From an uncultured Campylobacter sp. (GTDB lineage Bacteria > Campylobacterota > Campylobacteria > Campylobacterales > Campylobacteraceae), in assembly GCF_937981295.1 (NCBI RefSeq), contig NZ_CALJPC010000066.1, forward strand, positions 1 through 56,659: DNA of 56,659 bases, written 5' to 3'. The notes beneath the pieces are model-generated. The model was not told the DNA's origin, did not search any database, and saw only the letters and a list, made by a program, of their open reading frames with translations. The position numbers and the translations under genes are program-made. Positions 44,470 through 53,940 of this stretch are shown one piece after another. Every line of letters starts with the position of its first letter. Positions within the stretch are counted from its first letter, which is position 1.

Positions 44470-44824
44470 GAATTTTCATATTTGAGGCGTTGCACTGCTT
44501 TCATAGAGCCTTGATGCTCAGTGGCTTTGCGGTGTGTCAGGTAAGGCTAGCTTCGTCGCAAGGCTTTACTAAGTTTTAGTAGAATCTTGCGATGAGGTTT
44601 AAATTATGATGAATTTAACGTCTTCAAATTCCATCATCAAATTTTAACTCATAGAATTTCGTCGATAAAAATTCCATTTCAGATTTTATTGGCTAAATTC
44701 CACCCCTGCGCTTTTGGATAAAATTTCGTTCATTTTCGAGATTAGATTAAAATTTTAATGACGGCAAAAGAAATTTTAGATAAAATCAATACTTTAATAC
44801 CAAAATTTTACTCAAAGGATAGAG
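44470..44824. other. intergenic ahead of metE
   Basis: About 355 bases of AT-rich spacer with AAATTTTA words. I see no methionine-type riboswitch or clear hairpin ahead of metE. Confidence 0.4.
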
Positions 44825-47107
44825 ATGAAGAGTTACGTTACGGGCTTTCCGCGTATCGGAGAGCAACGAGAGTTAAAGAAGGCTTTGGAAAGCTATTGGG
44901 CGGGCAAGTGCGATTATGACGCTCTAGAGCGAGTCGCCGCAGAGCTAAAAAATCGCCACATCAAATATCAGCTGGATGCTTGGAGCGGCCTAATTAGCGT
45001 AAACGACTTTTCATACTACGATCTGATGCTCGATACCAGCGTGCTTTTCGGCGTAATCCCGCAGCGCTTTGCGGCTCTTTCGGCGCATGAGCAGTATTTT
45101 GCGATGGCGCGCGGCAGCAAAGACGCAGTCGCGATGGAGATGACGAAGTGGTTTAACACAAACTACCATTATATCGTGCCAGAGATCTCTGCGTATACGG
45201 AATTTAGCCTAAATCCTAGTAAAATTTTAAGCGAGTATAAGGCCGCGAAGAATAACGATTTTAAGGATTCCTGCGCGCTAAAGATAAATTTAATCGGACC
45301 TATCACCTATCTTGCGCTTAGCAAATCAAGCGACAAAAGTGATCCACTCGCGCATTTAGATGCCCTTGCCGCGAAATATGAGGAGCTGCTAAAGCTTCTT
45401 AGCGAGCTTGATAGCGAGGTCGTAGTTCAGATCGATGAGCCGATTTTCGTGACGGATCACGCGACTGAGCTAGCGCCAAAGATCGTGCCTGTTTATCAGC
45501 GCCTAAGCAAGGCTGCAAGTAACGTAAAAATCATCTTTATGACCTATTTCGAGCATGCGACCGAGGCCGTGCGCGAGATAGTAAAGACCGATGTTTGGGC
45601 GATCGGGCTTGATTTTGTTTACGCAAGCGAGGAGAATATCAAAAAAGAGCTTCAAATTCTAAAAGACGCTAAGACCGTGCTCTTTGCGGGCGTGATTGAC
45701 GGGCGTAATATCTGGAAGAGCGACATCGATAAAAAGCTAGCTCAGCTTAGAGCCATCGAAGCCTACGTGCCTAAGGAGCGCATCTATGTGGGCACCTCCT
45801 GCTCGCTTTTACATGTGCCTTTTACGCTAAAATACGAGGACAAGCTAAGCGCCGAGGTTAAATCCTGGTTAAGCTTCGCGGTCGAAAAACTAAGCGAAAT
45901 TTCGATTTTAACCCATCTTTTCTTTGAAATTCCGATGTGCGAGCACGGCATGAAGGCTTACGAGCAGAATCAAAAATCCGCCAAAACTCGCGCTAGCTCG
46001 CCGCTCATCCACGACGAGAAGGTCTCTGCGCGCGTGAACTCGCTAAGCAAGCTTGAACGCACCGATCGCTACGAGGATCGCATCAAGGTGCAAAAAAAGG
46101 AGCTAGGCTATGGAATTTTACCTACCACTACGATCGGCTCCTTCCCTCAGACTGCAGAGCTTCGCCAAGTTCGCAACGCCTACAAAAAGGGCTTAATCAA
46201 CCGCGAAGCCTACGAGCGTGACATCAAAGCCTACATCGACGACTGCGTTAAATTTCAAGATGAGATCGGTCTGGACGTGCTGGTTCACGGCGAGCCCGAG
46301 CGTAATGATATGGTCGAGTATTTCGGCGAGCAGATGAGCGGATACGCATTTAGTGCCAACGGCTGGGTGCAGAGCTACGGCAGCCGCTGCGTGAAACCGC
46401 CGCTACTTTTCGGCGACGTGAGCCGCCCAAAACCGATGACCGTGGAGTGGATCAAATACGCTCAAAGTCGCACCAAAAAGATCATGAAAGGCATGCTAAC
46501 GGGACCTGTTACGATGATGAACTGGAGCTTCGTGCGCGACGATAAGCCTCGCGATCAGATCGTAAAACAGCTTGCGCTCGCGATTTTTGATGAAATTTCG
46601 GATCTACAAGACGCGGGTATCAAGATCGTTCAGGTGGACGAAGCTGCGTTTAAAGAGGGCTATCCGCTTAGATCCGAAAACATCCCTGCATACGAAAAAT
46701 TCGCCGTTAGTGCCTTTAAGCTCGCCGTTAGCGCAGCCAAAGCGCAGACGCAGATTCATACGCATATGTGCTATTCGGAGTTTAACGACATAATCAAAAC
46801 GATAGAGGCGATGGATGCCGACGTCATCAGTATTGAGACCGCTCGCAGCGGCAACGAACTGCTTAAAATTTTTAGATCGGTCGGCTACAAGCAGGAGGTC
46901 GGCCCCGGCGTTTACGACATCCACAGCCCGCGAATTCCTAGCGTACATGAGCTCGTAAGCCAGATTCGCGCGCTGCTTGAAGTGCTTCCGAAAGAGCAGC
47001 TGTGGATCAACCCGGACTGCGGCCTAAAAACTCGCAAATGGGAAGAGGTGGAGCCGAGCCTAAAAAATATGGTCGAAGCGGTTAGGATCATCCGCGCAGA
47101 GGCATAA
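44825..47107 (+). CDS. metE: cobalamin-independent methionine synthase
   Basis: A 760-residue two-barrel enzyme making methionine from homocysteine and methyltetrahydrofolate. The N-terminus YVTGFPRIGEQRELKKALESYW is the folate-domain signature. The C-terminal domain has GILPTTTIGSFPQT, DVLVHGEPERNDMVEYFGE, YGSRCVKPP, LTGPVTMMNWSF and zinc ligands HMCYSEF and NPDCGLKTR. Length is standard. AAAGGAT precedes the ATG. It is a single gene. Confidence 0.97.
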   Translation: MKSYVTGFPRIGEQRELKKALESYWAGKCDYDALERVAAELKNRHIKYQLDAWSGLISVNDFSYYDLMLDTSVLFGVIPQRFAALSAHEQYFAMARGSKDAVAMEMTKWFNTNYHYIVPEISAYTEFSLNPSKILSEYKAAKNNDFKDSCALKINLIGPITYLALSKSSDKSDPLAHLDALAAKYEELLKLLSELDSEVVVQIDEPIFVTDHATELAPKIVPVYQRLSKAASNVKIIFMTYFEHATEAVREIVKTDVWAIGLDFVYASEENIKKELQILKDAKTVLFAGVIDGRNIWKSDIDKKLAQLRAIEAYVPKERIYVGTSCSLLHVPFTLKYEDKLSAEVKSWLSFAVEKLSEISILTHLFFEIPMCEHGMKAYEQNQKSAKTRASSPLIHDEKVSARVNSLSKLERTDRYEDRIKVQKKELGYGILPTTTIGSFPQTAELRQVRNAYKKGLINREAYERDIKAYIDDCVKFQDEIGLDVLVHGEPERNDMVEYFGEQMSGYAFSANGWVQSYGSRCVKPPLLFGDVSRPKPMTVEWIKYAQSRTKKIMKGMLTGPVTMMNWSFVRDDKPRDQIVKQLALAIFDEISDLQDAGIKIVQVDEAAFKEGYPLRSENIPAYEKFAVSAFKLAVSAAKAQTQIHTHMCYSEFNDIIKTIEAMDADVISIETARSGNELLKIFRSVGYKQEVGPGVYDIHSPRIPSVHELVSQIRALLEVLPKEQLWINPDCGLKTRKWEEVEPSLKNMVEAVRIIRAEA

Positions 47108-47286
47108 ATTTCGCGCAGAACGGACTTTGCTGCCAGGCAAATTTCCACCCAGCAGCCGTTTTTGCGATAAAATTCCGCGCTAAATTCTATTTCAAATTTC
47201 AAGGTCCGATCGGCGCGGAATTTTAAAATTCGGGCTTTTGAATTTAGCATTTGTCGTTTTTATAATCAAAATTTTTAGGAGCAAAA

Positions 47287-48048
47287 ATGAAAGTAAAAGT
47301 ATTTGCTGGCGCGGCTATTGCGGCGTTTGTGCTGTGCGGCTGCGGCGAGGATAACGTAAAGATCGTCAAAGAATATACGCTGCCGCAACAAAAATCCATG
47401 ACGATCGGCAATGCAATCGACGGCTCTAGCGAGTGCAAGAAGGTCTCTTGGCAGGATATCAGCGTCAAAAATAGTATCCAGGCGGTGAAGATGACTTGCG
47501 AGGTAAGCGCTGAGGTGTTAAAAGCGGAATTTGACAAGGCTAACGCAGCCTATGAAAAGGCATATGCTTCGGAGGCGGAAAGCAAAGAAAAGCGTTTGCA
47601 AAATAGTTTAAAATACGCGTCTGATAGTTATGAAAGGTTAAAAACGCAAAGCTCGCCGCAGTTTGATAAAGATAAAATTCTGCAAACCGCGAATAAGTTT
47701 TGCAAATTTGACGAAGAAAAGAGTAAAGGCATTTCGTTTAGCGCTCCGGTTAAATGCGACGACGACGCCCTACAAAAGGAAGTCGCAGACGTTTATAAGC
47801 TCAATGCGAATAGTTGGAGCTATGCTAATTTTTTAAATTTGATAAAAGATGTCGCCGCAAGCTCCCAAAGACCGGTGAACGTGCTATTTATCGATAAGCC
47901 TATGCAAATCACGTCGCGCCAGATAGAGATAAAATTCATCGTAAATACCGATAAGAGCGTCGATGTGGATCGAACTGCGATTATGATCGAAGATGGCAGC
48001 GCCAAAGAGATCGGAAGTGGAATTTTAAGAAAATTTTACAAAAGATAG
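47287..48048 (+). CDS. lipoprotein, unknown
   Basis: A 253-residue lipoprotein (signal core, then LCGC with Cys19). The mature part has a Cys (SSECKKVSW), a charged helical section (EFDKANAAYEKAYASEAESKEKRLQ) that may be a short coiled coil, and a C-terminal beta region (PMQITSRQIEIKFIVNTDKSVDVDRTAIMIEDG). Envelope-located. No family recognised. TTTTTAGGAGC precedes the ATG. Confidence 0.65.
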   Translation: MKVKVFAGAAIAAFVLCGCGEDNVKIVKEYTLPQQKSMTIGNAIDGSSECKKVSWQDISVKNSIQAVKMTCEVSAEVLKAEFDKANAAYEKAYASEAESKEKRLQNSLKYASDSYERLKTQSSPQFDKDKILQTANKFCKFDEEKSKGISFSAPVKCDDDALQKEVADVYKLNANSWSYANFLNLIKDVAASSQRPVNVLFIDKPMQITSRQIEIKFIVNTDKSVDVDRTAIMIEDGSAKEIGSGILRKFYKR

Positions 48049-49668
48049 CGTTTTGATTGTACTGCGCCGCGAGCGCTAGCTCGGCGCTCGGACAGATCCT
48101 GCGAGCGAGCGGTAGCTCTAAATTTTGCGGCAGCGAGCTACCGAATTTTACTGCACGAGTTTAAAAACAGCGACGCGAAATTTTATCGTGCCCGCTTCGA
48201 GGACAGGTTGCCGAAGCCGCGTATTCCGACTAGGTCCTGCGCGATATGCAGAGCGTTTATTTCGAGTATGGACCGCTAAAACAGCTGCGCGAAATTTTAC
48301 TTCGAGCGAGTATTAAAAGGTAGTATGAAATTTCACCGCGTCTGCTTGGCAAGCATATTTGATAGCTGCTAAGTAATACGGCGATGTGAAATTTTGCGCG
48401 AGATTTACGGATTTCTCAGTTGGGCAGGCGCGGGATTTTTTTAAAATGCGGCGTAAAATTTTATCGCGACTGCTCGCTTGGAATTTCATCGCAACTGCTA
48501 GCTTGCTTGAGGTGCGGAGCGTAAATTTTATCGCGATTGCCCTGAAGGCGGGCTGGGGCAAGCGATAAAATTTTAAATTCTCGCAAATTGATCCCTTGTG
48601 CACACAAACCTCGCTAGCCGAATAAAAAACGCTGAAATTTGCAATTTTACGCGGCGTTTTATGAACTTGTTCGCGCCGCTAAATTAGAATTTCAAAACGC
48701 GAGCTAAAGCCGGTATAGTTGCGCTAGAAATTTTAAATTGCAAATTAAAATTTACATTATCTCGTTAGAATGGCTGGATTGCGAAGCGAGATTCGGCTCT
48801 GCTAGGTTAAATTTCAGCTTAAGTCAAAATCTATGTAGCCGTATTGAAAATTTACGACTAATTTCGCCTGGTGAGCTGGAATTTACGCCGCGCTAAAACT
48901 AAGCCTAGAGTCGAAATTTTACGATGCGAAGCTTATTGATTTTACTTGCGTTTTGCGCGAAAGAGCGAGGCTGACGCAAGGCGCATTTACGCTGCCACAA
49001 AATTAAAAGGGACTTTATGGTAGCGTAAGTTTGCAATTTGCAGTAAAAATAAAGCCATGATTTTGGCTCATAAGGCACAGCTTTTAGATGGTTTCTATCG
49101 CGCCTTAAAGTGAGATTTACTTAGTAATTTCGCGCGATAGATTTTAACGGGCGGAATTTTATCATCGCTGCAAAATTTTTGGCTTTTAAAATTTTGCTTT
49201 GTAGAATTTTAGCCCTCATAGTTGTGATGAAGTGGCTCATCTTATTTCATAAGATTTTAGCGGCGTCGCGCGCCTAATTTATATGGCATGATTCCAAAAA
49301 GCGCTTATTTTGAAATCCTGCGGGTAGAACCTATGAGACTGCGTTTGCGAGCTTTTGTAAGAATTTGATGGCAAACCGCTCAGCGCGTTTAAAAATTTTA
49401 TTCGTGCGTCGAGCTCTCATTTGGATTTTAAATTTTGCTATTGTGGCGGAATTTTGCTCACGTGGCAAGGGCTTGCTGCAAGCTGTCCATGAAATCTAAG
49501 GATTTGGACGCTAGATTTATTAGAGCGTTTAGCGGCGCAATGCCGCACCTGCGCATAAAATCTCGCGTTGCAAGCGATTTAAAAAAAGCTTTTTCGCTTC
49601 GTATAAATCTCACGCCGCGAGTGTTTAAAAGCCGCAAGAGCTTTAAAAATTTAAATTGGAAAGATTGA
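48049..49668. repeat. 1.6-kb gene-free, AAATTT-rich spacer with degenerate repeats
   Basis: No convincing gene. AAATTT or AAAATTTTA words recur throughout, joined to blocks such as TATCGCGACTGC. Near-identical units, roughly AATTTYATCGCRACTGCTNGCTTG, lie side by side at about 48457-48480 and 48482-48505, with a third partial copy at 48523-48540. A 77-residue frame at 49435 has no ribosome-binding site and a basic, spacer-like composition. This is the longest empty stretch in the window. Confidence 0.55.
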
Positions 49669-51228
49669 ATGACATTTTTTTCGCCTGAGTTTGTCCTTGC
49701 TTTTTTAGCGTTTTTAATCGTTTATTGGACGCTCAAAAATCATATTTTCGCGCAAAAAATTCTGATCCTGCTGGCAAGCTACGGCTTTATGTGCTCCATA
49801 AATCCGCGCTTTGCGCTAGTGCTTGCGGCCTATAGTGCTTTCGTATATTTTGCAGGGGTGTGTATCGCGCGCGCTAATCGCGTAGTCGCAAAAGCCATAC
49901 CGCCCGCAAAGCAGTCTTCGCATAAGAAAAAGCTCTCGCGTAAAGTGGCAACCAAGCAGATGGGTGTAACAAAACAAGCTGGCATAGCAAAGCAGGTGCA
50001 AAAAGCGGGGTTAGCGAAGCAGCTCCCACTACCCACTACGAAGGCACGCGCAGTGATGCTTGCGGCGGTTGCTGGCGGCTTATTTTTTCTCGCGTTTTTT
50101 AAATATTATGGCTACGTCAGGGAGTTTTTCAATGCCGTGCTTGCCGCGCTGCACCTAGGTGCCGTAGATAGCGTGGCGTTTCCGCTTGGAATTTCATATT
50201 ATGTTTTTATGTCGATCACCTATTTCGTCTCGGTTTATAGGCGCGAATGCGGCGAGCAGGGCTTTTTGAGCTTGGCGTGCTTTTTGGCATTTTTCCCTAG
50301 CGTCGTGATGGGTCCTATCGGGCGCGCTAGCGCTGCCAAGGGCGTAGAGCCAGTACTGCCGCAGTTTGATCGCTTCAAGCACTTTGGCAATGCCGATGAA
50401 ATTTATGTGCTTATAATTTTTGCCTTAGTTAAGCTGCTGCTTATTAGCGGCTATTTGGGCGCGTATTATAGCGATGTGATTTCAGGCGTTTACGGCGATG
50501 AGCCTGAGTCCTCCGCGGCGCAAATTCTAGCCGCACTGCTGCTTTATGGCGTGGTGCTTTATACGAATTTTAGCGGCTTTATCGATATGGCGCGAGCGCT
50601 TGGGCTTGCGATGGGCTTTAAGTTGCCGCAGAATTTTAATATGCCCTACGCGGCCAAGAATTTAGGCGAGTTTTGGGATCGCTGGCATATCAGCTTATCC
50701 ACGTTTATACGCGATTATATTTATATCCCGCTTGGTGGCTCGCGCAGGGGTTTTGCACGTACCTGCGTAAATTTACTAATCGCGTTTGCGCTATCTGGCA
50801 TTTGGCACGGCGCGGGATTAAATTTTTTGATTTGGGGGCTTTTGCACGGAGCAGCGCTTGTATTTTTAAAATGTCTTGCCAAAGTGGGCGTAAAGCCGCT
50901 AAATCCGTATTTGGCACTATTTTGTACCTATATTTTTGTAAGTTTCGCTTGGATTTTTTTCGCCAATTCCCTTCCAGATGCGGCGGCGATTTTGAGCGCT
51001 TTTACCCGCGCGCGAGTTTTCGGAGATATTAGCGAGCTAGCGGTGCTTGCGGTGATTTTAGCGGGGATTTTTGTTTATCCTAAAATTTCAGCTCTTAAAG
51101 ATACTTTGATCGCGCTTTTTGCCGAGCTGCCGTTTTTACCTAAAGCTCTCGTGCTCGGCATGATCTTCACGCTGATTTTTGCGCTGATGCCAAGCGGAAT
51201 TCCAAATTTCATCTACGCAGGATTTTAG
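49669..51228 (+). CDS. MBOAT acyltransferase, PatA/AlgI-like
   Basis: A 519-residue multi-pass inner-membrane enzyme of the MBOAT family. It carries the diagnostic WDRWHISLSTFIRDYIYIPLGGSR block (residues 336-359) and the catalytic His380 in LSGIWHGAGLNF. It should pass acetyl groups across the membrane. The two SGNH genes directly after it fit a peptidoglycan O-acetylation cassette (PatA-PatB-Ape1), though exopolysaccharide acetylation is an alternative. Residues ~72-126 are an unusual Lys/Gln/Ala-rich loop (KQMGVTKQAGIAKQVQKAGLAKQ) that reads like an internal repeat. Its stop abuts the next ATG. Confidence 0.85.
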   Translation: MTFFSPEFVLAFLAFLIVYWTLKNHIFAQKILILLASYGFMCSINPRFALVLAAYSAFVYFAGVCIARANRVVAKAIPPAKQSSHKKKLSRKVATKQMGVTKQAGIAKQVQKAGLAKQLPLPTTKARAVMLAAVAGGLFFLAFFKYYGYVREFFNAVLAALHLGAVDSVAFPLGISYYVFMSITYFVSVYRRECGEQGFLSLACFLAFFPSVVMGPIGRASAAKGVEPVLPQFDRFKHFGNADEIYVLIIFALVKLLLISGYLGAYYSDVISGVYGDEPESSAAQILAALLLYGVVLYTNFSGFIDMARALGLAMGFKLPQNFNMPYAAKNLGEFWDRWHISLSTFIRDYIYIPLGGSRRGFARTCVNLLIAFALSGIWHGAGLNFLIWGLLHGAALVFLKCLAKVGVKPLNPYLALFCTYIFVSFAWIFFANSLPDAAAILSAFTRARVFGDISELAVLAVILAGIFVYPKISALKDTLIALFAELPFLPKALVLGMIFTLIFALMPSGIPNFIYAGF

Positions 51229-52533
51229 ATGCTTAGGTTTGTTTCGACTCTGCTTTTTGCGCTGCTTTTCTCGGCATTTTTTATGCAAGGATCGCTGCTT
51301 TATTATTTGGAGCAGCGATTTCACGATGATTTTGGGCTGGAAGAATGGCTGCGCCGCTCGCCGTTTCGCGTAGGCGGAGAGATCTACGAAAAGATTGCAA
51401 ATGGCGCAGATAAGCTTGAGCAGCGTATCAAAGGCGAGGACATTAGCAAGGATGAGGACGCAAGTCCGCATAGCGGAAGCAAAAATTTTAAAAAATCTGC
51501 GCAAGATCGCATGGCGGAAAATCAAGCTTTGCAAAGTGTGCGAGATCACGATGCTTCGCAAAGCGTTAAGTCGCAAGGTAGCAAGCCGCAAGCCCATGCC
51601 GCGAAGAATTCCTCTTTAAATAATTCTACGCATCATTTAAAGACGCGCGATTCTGCGCAGGGGCCTTACGCACAAAATTCCGCTTCTAAAAATTCTACTT
51701 CGCAAAATTCCGTGTCACAAAGCCTGGCTACAACAAGCTCTGTGCCGCGCAGCTCCTCTGCGTCACAAAACTCCGTTACGGCAAGCGCAACCTTGCAAAG
51801 CGGCGAAAATTCCGATTCTCAACTTCCCGCTCCGCAGGCTTTGGAGCAGAATTTAACGACGCAAAGCTCCGCGGAGATTGATGCTAAAATTTCGCTTAGC
51901 GACGATGGCAAAATCCGCCTAAATGCAGGCGATGAGGTACTTTTTATGGGCGATAGTCTGATGCAATACGTGGGGATGAATGCTAAGAAATTTTTCCCGA
52001 AGCGAAGCCTGAGGGTGATTGATCTTAGCAAGCAATCTACGGGGCTTGCGAGCAAGAAATCTTTTGACTGGCAAAAGACGCTCGATACCGCACTTAGCGA
52101 AAACGGCGGCGTTAAGCTCGTAGTCGTGCTGCTGGGCGCCAACGACGTCTGGGAGTACCGCGCAGGCGGCAAGACCTACGGCATCAAAACGCCGCGCTGG
52201 CGGGAGTTTTACGCCTCAAGGGTGCGCGAGATCTACGATACGGCGCACTCGCACGGCGCAGGAGTGCTGTGGCTTGCGATGCCGTGTATGCAAAAGCCGG
52301 ATTTTGAGGAGAAAACGCAGCTGCTAAATCAAATATATGCCGACGCCAGTATGGCGCTTGGCGGGTATTTTATGCAAACAACCCCGCTGGTGTGCGAAAA
52401 AGGCGTCTATAAAACCTATCTGCAAAGCGGCTCCAAGCTCGTGCGCGTGCGCCAAGACGACGGCATTCATATGAGCAAAGAGGGTTGCGAAGCGGTAGCG
52501 AAAGAAATTTTATCAAGGATTGAAGTTGAGTAA
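51229..52533 (+). CDS. SGNH/DUF459-type O-acetyltransferase, PatB-like
   Basis: A 434-residue protein anchored by an N-terminal helix (residues 3-20) with a periplasmic domain. SGNH motifs: GDSL at 241-244 (Ser243), GAND at 303-306, and DGIHMSKEG with Asp411 and His414. This matches PatB-type enzymes that attach acetyl groups to MurNAc. Between anchor and domain, residues ~75-215 are a low-complexity linker of repeating KNS, QNS and SQ pieces, longer than expected for PatB. It begins immediately after the MBOAT stop. Confidence 0.8.
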   Translation: MLRFVSTLLFALLFSAFFMQGSLLYYLEQRFHDDFGLEEWLRRSPFRVGGEIYEKIANGADKLEQRIKGEDISKDEDASPHSGSKNFKKSAQDRMAENQALQSVRDHDASQSVKSQGSKPQAHAAKNSSLNNSTHHLKTRDSAQGPYAQNSASKNSTSQNSVSQSLATTSSVPRSSSASQNSVTASATLQSGENSDSQLPAPQALEQNLTTQSSAEIDAKISLSDDGKIRLNAGDEVLFMGDSLMQYVGMNAKKFFPKRSLRVIDLSKQSTGLASKKSFDWQKTLDTALSENGGVKLVVVLLGANDVWEYRAGGKTYGIKTPRWREFYASRVREIYDTAHSHGAGVLWLAMPCMQKPDFEEKTQLLNQIYADASMALGGYFMQTTPLVCEKGVYKTYLQSGSKLVRVRQDDGIHMSKEGCEAVAKEILSRIEVE

Positions 52534-53578
52534 GTTTATGGTCATTTTATTTGCCGCATTATTAGGTGGATGCGCGGCAAACGCAGGCGTCCGCGGCATA
52601 AATTCCGCAAATACAAAAAGCTCTGCGGGCTTTGGAGTGAAATTTTTTGGCGATTCGCATTTAGGAAGCGACGCGCTGATAGATGCTTTCAGGCACGGCT
52701 TTTTCGTGCAAAACAGCGTCGGCTTCGTGCCTGCAATGATGCCTAAATATCACAAAAGCGAAAATATAGAATTTAAGCAAAGCGGCTTTAATGTAATCTC
52801 ATCCCGCACCGAGCAAGACCCCGATTTCCCGCTATGCGGAGTGATCGCTACCGGCAAAAAGGGCGCTAATGTGCGACTGGAGCTAAAGCAGCTTAGCGGC
52901 GATTTTTACGTCGAAATTTTACATAAATCGGATCAGGGCGGCGAGATTTTTCGCGTGCGCGATGCAAGTGGGCTAAGCGCGTATATTTCGCAAGAAGTGC
53001 CGCAGAAATGGGAGTATTCTAAGCTGCGACTTAGATTTCCGATCGAAATTCGATCGCTGCGTGACGGAGCAGAGCTTGGAGGATATAAAATTTACCGTAA
53101 AAACGCGCGCTTTGCAGACTCTTGCGCGAGCAATGGCGCGTTTAGCAACCTCTACGAAAAATGGGGCGCAGATGCCTTTGGTAGGGATTTTTCAGGACTT
53201 AGATACAATCTCGTAGTCATCGCTTACGGCACAAACGACGCGATGGATCCGAAATTTGACGAGCAAAAATTCTACCAAAGCGTCCGTGGGCTGCTTCGCT
53301 CCGTTCGCTCCGCAGCTCCCGGTGCGAAAATCCTGCTCGTAGCGCCGCCGCGAAGCCCTAAAGTGCCAAACGCCTCACGCGCTGCGGAGGCGCTAGCGCA
53401 TCTAGCGCGAGATGAAGGGGCGATGTTTTACGACATAGCCGGTCTTATGGATGAGGATGGCGGCTGGCGCGGCTGGCGCGAGCGTGGGCTGATCCGCCCT
53501 GACGAAATCCACTTGCAAAAAGAGGGCTACGAAAAAATCGGCGCAGCGCTGGCGACGAAATTGCGCGGCAGGCTTTAA
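52520..53578 (+). CDS. SGNH esterase lipoprotein, Ape1-like
   Basis: A 352-residue lipoprotein (lipobox LLGGC, Cys18) of the SGNH family. Block I is GDSH at residues 44-47 (Ser46), the GTND block is at 237-240, and Asp328 with His331 lie in RPDEIHLQKEG. Residues ~70-230 between block I and GTND form a beta-rich inserted domain, the layout of Ape1, in which a CBM35 domain interrupts the hydrolase. Predicted role: removal of O-acetyl groups from peptidoglycan. The start is a TTG inside the end of the PatB-like gene (14-base overlap). Confidence 0.8.
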   Translation: MKLSKFMVILFAALLGGCAANAGVRGINSANTKSSAGFGVKFFGDSHLGSDALIDAFRHGFFVQNSVGFVPAMMPKYHKSENIEFKQSGFNVISSRTEQDPDFPLCGVIATGKKGANVRLELKQLSGDFYVEILHKSDQGGEIFRVRDASGLSAYISQEVPQKWEYSKLRLRFPIEIRSLRDGAELGGYKIYRKNARFADSCASNGAFSNLYEKWGADAFGRDFSGLRYNLVVIAYGTNDAMDPKFDEQKFYQSVRGLLRSVRSAAPGAKILLVAPPRSPKVPNASRAAEALAHLARDEGAMFYDIAGLMDEDGGWRGWRERGLIRPDEIHLQKEGYEKIGAALATKLRGRL

Positions 53579-53940
53579 AATTAATCTTTAAATTTAGGCG
53601 GCTCGCCGTAAAATTTACAAAGTTCGTCGCTAAATTTAAAATTTAGCGGCAGTAAGCAAAGCTGCGCCTACTTGGATTTCGCCGCTTAAATCTGCGCCGC
53701 GGAATTTAAATCAGAAGCTGCGGCTTTAAATTTACGCGTCGATAGGCTTGATGCCTGTGCTTTTAAAATATGTCGCCCAAATTTACGCTTTTAATTTGGA
53801 TTAAATTTATGTGGTTACGGCTAGGGGCGAAAGGTCTGTGCGGTGTGCGCTGCGTAAAATTTAGCGCTTAAAATTTCATTCGCATGGGTTGCGACAAAGC
53901 GCGGCGAGTTAAATTTAAGAAAGCAAAAAAGGAGAGGCAG
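53579..53940. repeat. spacer with AAATTT-armed inverted repeat
   Basis: No gene seen. CGCTAAATTT (53628-53637) and AAATTTAGCG (53639-53648) form a perfect 10-bp inverted repeat around one A, 50 bases after the Ape1-like gene. It may act as a terminator-like hairpin. Confidence 0.45.

Noticed and set aside
44470..44824. Methionine or cobalamin riboswitch ahead of metE
   Set aside because: No SAM or B12-box conserved sequence or suitable multi-stem fold was seen.
49435..49668. 77-residue frame before the MBOAT gene
   Set aside because: No ribosome-binding site or family resemblance. It is Arg/Lys/Ser-rich like other translated AAATTT spacer, so I treat it as spacer.
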